Positions 59,221 through 64,000 of a stretch of 64,000 bases of DNA are shown piece after piece. Source of the stretch: Symsagittifera roscoffensis (lineage: Eukaryota; Xenacoelomorpha; Acoela; Convolutidae). The notes under the pieces were generated by a model. It worked only from the letters and a program-made list of their open reading frames with translations. It had not been told where the DNA came from and searched no databases. Positions within the stretch are counted from its first letter, which is position 1. Each line of letters opens with the position of its first letter. Location of the stretch: assembly GCF_963678635.1 (NCBI RefSeq), contig NC_087065.1, forward strand, positions 18,179,623 to 18,243,622, given 5' to 3'. Made by a program: the position numbers and the translations under genes.

Positions 59221-59760
59221 TTAATTGAATGACTCTTGGAACTGAGGAGCGAGATAGGTGTCAGAAGGGTCTGGTATCGTGTTCCTCTGACTGGGAGCAG
59301 ACTGTTGTGTCTGCTGAGGAGCCTCGGGCCCTCTCGATGTACACAGCTCCTGTACTCTTGTCTTGGGGCGCGTGTCGCTGGATCCCTCCGAGGATTTTAT
59401 TGTCGCCAGAACTTCCTGTGACACTTGGCTCACCTTCGCCATATACAGCTCCTTCAGGTGCTTTATTTCATCCTCCTTGTAGGCCACCTGCAGATCTTCG
59501 TACTTCTTTTTCCATTCGTCTCTTTCTCGAGCTATCGCCCTATACTCCTGGAGTTTGGCACACAGCTCGCTCTGATCTCTCTCTTTCTTCTCCAACGTCT
59601 CAATCGTCTCCGACGTCTGGATTTCTATTTCGCTCACCCTCACTCTCAGGAGGAGGAGCAGCTGTTGGAGAGTCGACCGAATGTGACGGGCCTGGACCAT
59701 CACGTTGTCTTTTCGCTCCGATGAGCGGCTGCGCAGGTTGGAACGGCAAGGGCATCTCAC
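59221..59760 (-). CDS. Coiled-coil segment of the SGNH-bearing element ORF
   Basis: Residues of about 30-120 have heptad character and high Glu/Lys content (SETIETLEKKERDQSELCAK, EWKKKYEDLQVAYKEDEIKH), a clear coiled coil of about 90 residues. A disordered Gln/Ser/Pro region follows. LINE ORF1 and gag proteins often oligomerise through such coils, so a structural role is likely. Confidence 0.55.
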   Translation of the reverse strand: MRCPCRSNLRSRSSERKDNVMVQARHIRSTLQQLLLLLRVRVSEIEIQTSETIETLEKKERDQSELCAKLQEYRAIARERDEWKKKYEDLQVAYKEDEIKHLKELYMAKVSQVSQEVLATIKSSEGSSDTRPKTRVQELCTSRGPEAPQQTQQSAPSQRNTIPDPSDTYLAPQFQESFN

Positions 59761-60082
59761 CTAGCCGGTGGTCCCTCTGTTCACCTAGTCCTGGCTCACG
59801 AGCCAGGTCGTGGCCAGACATTTCTCCACGCCGCCATCTCATCAGTCGGTTTCGACCTCTCTCGGCGGTCCCGGACTCACCGAAAGCCAACATCAACACG
59901 ACTTCTGTAGGGCGATTCCCTCGACCCTCTCGTCCTAACGCATTGAGGAGCGCGACCACAAACATCGCCAGCCCCGAGTCTTCTCGTGTAAAGTCACAAT
60001 CGATCAGCCGCTGATAGATCTCGTCTAGAGTCGCTCCTAGACTCGCTGAGAGGAATTCCATTAGTTCATTCGTATCACCCAT
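59600..60082 (-). CDS. N-terminal segment of the SGNH-bearing element ORF
   Basis: Starts at a true ATG (MGDTNELMEFLSASLGATLD). The first 85 residues look like a compact helical domain (LMEFLSASLG, FVVALLNALG, VVLMLAFGESG). They are followed by a disordered Arg/Pro/Gly-rich tail that overlaps the next frame. No family recognised. It sits about 470 bp downstream of the macrodomain-like ORF on the same strand. Confidence 0.45.
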   Translation of the reverse strand: MGDTNELMEFLSASLGATLDEIYQRLIDCDFTREDSGLAMFVVALLNALGREGRGNRPTEVVLMLAFGESGTAERGRNRLMRWRRGEMSGHDLAREPGLGEQRDHRLGEMPLPFQPAQPLIGAKRQRDGPGPSHSVDSPTAAPPPESEGERNRNPDVGDD

Positions 60083-60549
60083 TTCTTATCGTGTTGATTC
60101 TCGTTGTCGTGTAGTTTCCTCCGGTTCGTTTGATTCAATGAATTCATTAAACAATTTCTGATCAATCAAGATCTAAAAAACAAGTCGTTACTTAAAACCA
60201 TCATTTTTGGATAAACATCATTCAACTCTTTAAAACTCTTCATTGAAATTCTCTTCTCAATTCTTATTTTAAAAATTTAGCACCAAGGTGGATCGTCCAC
60301 CTGTATCTTTGTCAGGGTAGCACAAATGAGTGCTGTCACCTTGATTACCTGGAGTATTCTACGTCTTTGATGACACAAAACATGAAACATATCATAACAA
60401 TAACATAACACATAAACATCACACATCTATACTATCACATAAAAACATAATCCCTAATATTATGCCTAAAACCTAATCCTAATCTAAAACCTGACACTAA
60501 TTCTTATCAAGTGAACTTAATAAAAACCACTTATCGCCAAATGCAATTC
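60083..60549. other. AT-rich spacer with two hairpins between macrodomain-like and SGNH ORFs
   Basis: Non-coding by eye. At 60287-60301 GGTGGA-TCG-TCCACC is a perfect hairpin and at 60319-60334 AGCAC-AAATGA-GTGCT another. CAAGGTG (60284-60290) can also pair with CACCTTG (60337-60343), which would exclude the first hairpin. The remainder is A/C/T-rich with ACATAAACATCACACAT-like runs. Confidence 0.5.
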
Positions 60550-61105
60550 CTAGCATATGCTCAGATAGTATTTTTTATGTAAGTAAACCTCTATGTCAGT
60601 TTCTGAAAATATCACATGTACAAGTGCGTACAACTCTCTCGGATGTAGCTTTCCCCTATTAGGATCATATACTGGTAACGAGAGAGAGGTCACTCCTCTC
60701 TCAACCAAAAAATCCCTAAGTCGAGTCAAGGCCAATACCAAGCTCTCTGGATCTACGTGTTGCCTATCAGTGGCCTTGGTAACCAGGAAACACAAATATT
60801 TCCCTGGTATCTGTGATGCAACAGGGGGCAGCGCTATCATCCCTCCCACACCAGGCCTCTGTTTCCATAAAAATTCGATGTTCTTATACTTTCTTTTGAA
60901 ATCAGCCGCTAGTGCTGTTTTGAAGCTTACGTCCGCGGTTATCGCTATAGCACATGTGCGTTCCGTGAGTATCAAATCGCTGTCCTTTATGACGATATTG
61001 TTTGAATAATGGTTCGGTAGGTCGAAATAAGATACAAAAATTCGTCTGAAAGGTGGTTTTTTAGCATTCTCGCCTTCCGTTTCCAGTTCTCCGGTTTCTC
61101 TTGCC
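60550..61105 (-). CDS. Macrodomain-like protein (ADP-ribose-binding, TARG1/OARD1-POA1 type)
   Basis: Macrodomains bind or hydrolyse ADP-ribose and its conjugates. The minus-strand frame gives an N-terminal charged stretch, then DLILTERTCAIAITADVSFK and TALAADFKRKYKNI, like 'xxxISxDxxMGAGIAxxFKxKF'. Next come GKYLCFLVTKATDRQHVDP, like 'RYIYYLITKxxxxHKP', and LALTRLRDFLVERGVTSLSL, like 'SLxxMKxxCxxNGVTxLSxP'. The end, VHVIFSETDIEVYLHKKYYL, resembles 'IxxVFxxTDIxIxVY'. The match over about 140 residues in order is good. The open frame has no ATG before residue 1 of the conserved part, so its start is unclear. It lies between a Gypsy integrase tail and the SGNH element ORF on the same strand. Confidence 0.65.
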
Positions 61106-61815
61106 GATTTAAATTTTTTTTATTATCAAATTTTTGGTGTGGGTGAGTCCTACCCCCACTCCCCGGAAAAAAATATCCATCGACGTCCCCGTCGATCGCC
61201 CAAAGTCTAGGAGATCGAGGTTGGGTTGTGGAACACGTAGAAGACCATCTGGGGCGACCCAGTTGGACTCGGTATTGTCATGGCTGACGTGTTTGATGCC
61301 GTCTTTATCGACGTCCTGAATCACGGATCTTTATCGACGGCAGATCATGGAGACATTCGAGCACCCGCAAGTTCGTTAGTTCTTGCTCATGAGTCTGTTC
61401 CGCTTCTGGTTCGAACTCCACTTCCGGTTCCGATCGATCATCGATCCAATCCTGATCCATGTCATTCACCAAGTCGACTTCTTCTTGCACCGCCACTTCG
61501 TCCAGTCCTACTAGCGAATCCATCATATCACTTACAACTATCCTGTCCACGGCGAAATCCTCGCCGTACGGATTGTATTTCTTCTTGTTTTTTCCTCTCT
61601 TGCTCTAGCGTGTTTCCATGGTGAGAGGAAAGTCAGGCTGTATTCCTTTGTCAATTTCAAGTTGTTCCGGGCAGTCCCAGTCTTCCTCGGCATAAGGTAG
61701 AGTTTCATCGTCCACCTCTACTCGCTCGGTCAACTCCAGGTCCAGTGGTAGGTCGCAATCGTCCACCACCTCATTCCCGTCGTTTTTGTCGTGAGTACCC
61801 CTTTCATTCACCTAA
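61106..61815 (-). pseudogene. Acidic C-terminal tail of the Ty3/Gypsy pol region
   Basis: Downstream of the GPY/F-type segment the minus strand codes for an acidic, low-complexity tail (DCDLPLDLELTERVEVDDET, EVEFEPEAEQTHEQE). It ends in DFGRSTGTSMDIFFRGVGVG near 61140. It is broken. A comparable 'D.GD' end with the same CTCCCCGGA context sits near 46825-46865. Confidence 0.4.
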
Positions 61816-64000
61816 CAAGCAGGATCCACTATCAAATAGTCTCCCTCTTGCATGTCCGCTGGGATGCACCAGTCCTCTGACGAGGCATTGTGTGGTTTGA
61901 TGTTTTCGTAGTGAGCTGCTCTTCCAGTGCTCAATCGATAAACACGACCTCTTTGGTGCACCTCTGTTATCCGAAATGGACCACGCCATTTCTTTAATGA
62001 TTTCTTGGTTCCTTTTAGTGGAACCACTTCCTGGAACACCCAGACGTAGTCGCCAACTAAGTAGGCTTTTTCATCGGCTGTCCTTTTATCAAACCTCCTT
62101 TTTTGTCTAATTTGCGCTGTTGCGTGTTCCTCCTGCATAAGTCATTGAGGTCCTGCTGTCTTCTAATAACATCCCGCTCGTGCGTTTGCGGTGCTGTTCT
62201 CTTCCCCTCGTATTCAAGGTAGAAAAACGTCAACGGAAGCGCCTTTTCGTGACCCGTTAGCATCATATGGAAGCGCCTTTTCGTGACCCGTTAGCATCAT
62301 TTGGCCAACTCGGTCTGGTATAACCGTGGTTACACTATCAAGTTGTACTTGTAAAGGACCTTGTCCTCCTCTAAGTAGGCTTTTGCATCGGCTGTCCTTT
62401 TATCAAACCTCCTTTTTTGTCTAATTTGCGCTGTTGCGTGTTCCTCCTGCATAGCGTGTTCCTCCTGTATGTTCCTCCTGTTGCGTGCATATTTCGTAAA
62501 ATGATCAATCATTACCAGCACCTGATTGTAGCCCGTGGCTGTCATGCATATCTTTTGGTGATCGATCTGCACCCTGATGATTCTATTGATTGCAGAGGGA
62601 ATCTCAGTTTCCTGGGGTCCTTCACATGTTGGCATGACAAGCAAGCAGAGATCCACTTTTCACATGCCTTCTTCAAGCCAGGCCATTCGAATCGTTTCTG
62701 TATCCTGTTATACACTTTGTCCACTCCCTGGTGGCCCATTTGGTCATGTGAACGAAAGATTCGGTCTGGTATTTGGCCAATTCGGTCTGGTATAACTGTG
62801 GTTACACTATCAAGTTGTACTTGTAAAGGACCTTGTCCTCCAACTAAGTAGGCTTTTGCATCGGCTGTCCTTTTATCAAACCTCCTTTTTTGTCTAATTT
62901 GCGCTGTTGCGTGTTCCTCCTGCATAATTCATTGAGGTCCTGCTGTCTTCTAATAACATCCCGCTCGTACGTTTGCGGTGCTGTTCTCTTCCCCTCGTAT
63001 TCAAGGTAGAAAAACGTCAACGGAAGCGCCTTTTCGTGACCCGTTAGCATCATATGCGGACTTATTCCCGTGGTGGAGTGATCTGTGCTGTTGTAAGCAC
63101 CCATCACTTGCGGTAAGTGTCTATCCCAGTCATCCCTGTAGCGTGAGCAATAAACTCTCAACATGGATACCAGCGTGCGATTCTGCCTTTCGACTAGGCC
63201 ATTCGTTTGCGGTTGATAAGTGGTCGAGTGGGCCTGTGCTACCTGCGACTTTTTCATTAACTCCTTCATCACCCACAAATGCTTTGCCATTGTCCGATTG
63301 GAATGTGACGGGGCAGCCGTGCCTCGCTATCCACACATTTATCAAATGATCGCACGTTTCTTCCGCTGATGCTGTCATGCAGGGTGCTGCCTCTGCATAT
63401 TTCGTAAAATGATCAATCATTACCAGCACCTGATTGTAGCCCGTGGCTGTCATGCATATCTTTTGGTGATCGATCTGCACCCTGATGATTCTATTGATTG
63501 CAGAGGGAATCTCAGTTTCCTGGGGTCCTTCACCTGTTGGCATGACAAGCACGCAGAGATCCACTTTTCACATGCCTTCTTCAAGCCAGGCCATTCGAAT
63601 CGTTTCTGTATTCTGTTATACACTTTGTCCACTCCCTGGTGGCCCATTTGGTCATGTGAACGAAAAATTCGGTCTGGTATTTGGCCAATTCGGTCTGCTA
63701 TAACTGTGGTTACACTATCAAGTTGTACTTGTAAAGGACCTTGTCCTCCTCTCTACGTTTACAGGCTACGATTCCGTCTTTGTTCAGGTACAACAAATCT
63801 TTTCTTTTCAGGTAGAACTGCTTCAAGATCTTCTTCCAAGTCTCCTGACAAGCACCTCACAAGTAGCTGTCTTCTTCCAAGTCTCCCTTGTCAGGTGCTC
63901 CATTCTCGATCCATCTCTTCAGACTGCTCGTCATTCTATCATTTCGTTGAGCCCTTAGGAGATCCGACAGCCTGTACCTGGCTTTCAAATACGGCTTTAC
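61812..64000 (-). pseudogene. Ty3/Gypsy integrase region, internally rearranged fossil; runs off the window
   Basis: The minus strand starts in the RNase H-integrase linker (RLSDLLRAQRNDRMTSSLKR). It continues with the HHCC zinc-binding part (MGHQGVDKVYNRIQKRFEWP, CLSCQQVKDPRKL) near 63550-63650. The catalytic core follows (YNQVLVMIDHFTKYAEAA, HGCPVTFQSDN, TYQPQTNGLVERQNRTL). The C-terminal GPY/F domain (KWRGPFRITEVHQRGRVYRL) is near 61970. Parts occur more than once: the block near 63395-63740 recurs at 62486-62830, and the block containing TTTATCAAACCTCC occurs three times. It is a broken and shuffled copy of one pol region, or several nested copies. Confidence 0.85.
62058..63740 (-). repeat. 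Shuffled direct repeats inside the integrase fossil
   Basis: Segment 62486-62830 repeats 63395-63740 (offset about 909 bp). Segment 62136-62275 repeats 62917-63055. The TTTATCAAACCTCC block lies near 62085, 62400 and 62870. All are direct and nearly identical, which suggests recent slippage, recombination, or an assembly problem in a multicopy family. Confidence 0.85.

Larger units (their letters stand above)
54905..60082 (-). mobile_element. Long interrupted reading region with coiled coil and two SGNH/GDSL-like segments (element ORF)
   Basis: From the ATG at 60082 (GAAATGG context) to an acidic tail near 54905, almost the whole minus strand is coding-like, split over overlapping frames. 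I read it as one or two large element proteins, broken about six to eight times. Order: a short N-terminal domain, a coiled coil, an SGNH hydrolase-like domain, a Pro/Ser/Arg-rich linker, a second SGNH-like domain, a helical domain and an acidic C-terminus. Esterase (SGNH) domains are established in ORF1 proteins of CR1-like LINEs, so it could be the ORF1 of the LINE that follows. It could equally belong to the LTR-like element of 45-50 kb. No capsid motif recognised. Confidence 0.6.

Noticed and set aside
1-64000. tRNA or rRNA genes
   Set aside because: No cloverleaf with A/B box consensus or rRNA core sequence was noticed by eye; a covariance-model scan would settle it.

Overview
The window looks like a gene-poor, AT-rich stretch of an invertebrate animal genome. 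Support for this: a two-exon gene with a consensus GT-AG intron and a TATA box, a remnant of an animal-type Artemis/SNM1 nuclease, and a dense load of animal mobile elements (Polinton/Maverick, Ty3/Gypsy with a third ORF, a non-LTR retrotransposon). I cannot fix the phylum from sequence alone. I see no bacterial genes, CRISPR arrays, rRNA or tRNA genes.

Layout. (1) 1-2.2 kb: the C-terminal part of an Artemis-like DNA-repair nuclease, then two small tandem-repeat fields, one with conserved hairpins. (2) 2.2-25.9 kb: decayed and repeatedly duplicated Polinton DNA. It looks non-coding at first, but short translated blocks match five Polinton hallmark genes: major capsid protein, a minor-capsid-like protein, retroviral-type integrase, packaging ATPase and protein-primed family-B DNA polymerase. 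Module A (capsid, minor capsid, integrase) is present three times. Module B (ATPase, 5' half of the polymerase) is present twice. A 1,806-bp block inside the polymerase is tandemly doubled. Modules A3, B2 and C2 (about 13.25-25.9 kb) form the most complete copy. A capsid 3'-end fragment in opposite orientation lies at 26.5-26.9 kb. (3) 26.9-31.4 kb: AT-rich DNA with simple repeats and one plausible host gene on the minus strand, a secreted protein of about 210 aa. (4) 31.5-45.0 kb: an old minus-strand Ty3/Gypsy element (gag, RT, RNase H, integrase with GPY/F domain, and a further env-position ORF region).

(5) At about 45.0 kb the composition shifts to a visibly GC-richer block that runs to the window end, with nearly all long ORFs on the minus strand. 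Read in that direction it holds a scrambled Ty3/Gypsy integrase region (64-61.1 kb), a macrodomain-like ORF (61.1-60.55 kb), and a long interrupted reading region of about 5 kb (60.08-54.9 kb) with a coiled coil and two SGNH/GDSL-hydrolase-like segments. Next come a non-LTR reverse transcriptase with only a remnant of its endonuclease (54.97-52.8 kb), an in-frame array of eight zinc fingers (52.6-50.7 kb), a large unrecognised ORF (50.66 to about 47.6 kb), and a pair of 330-bp LTR-like repeats flanking a copied piece of that ORF (45.3-46.55 kb).

The same-strand order and shared composition of block 5 suggest that several of its ORFs belong to one large composite retroelement family rather than to host genes. 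The SGNH/coiled-coil/macrodomain/zinc-finger set is the part of this window most worth following up.
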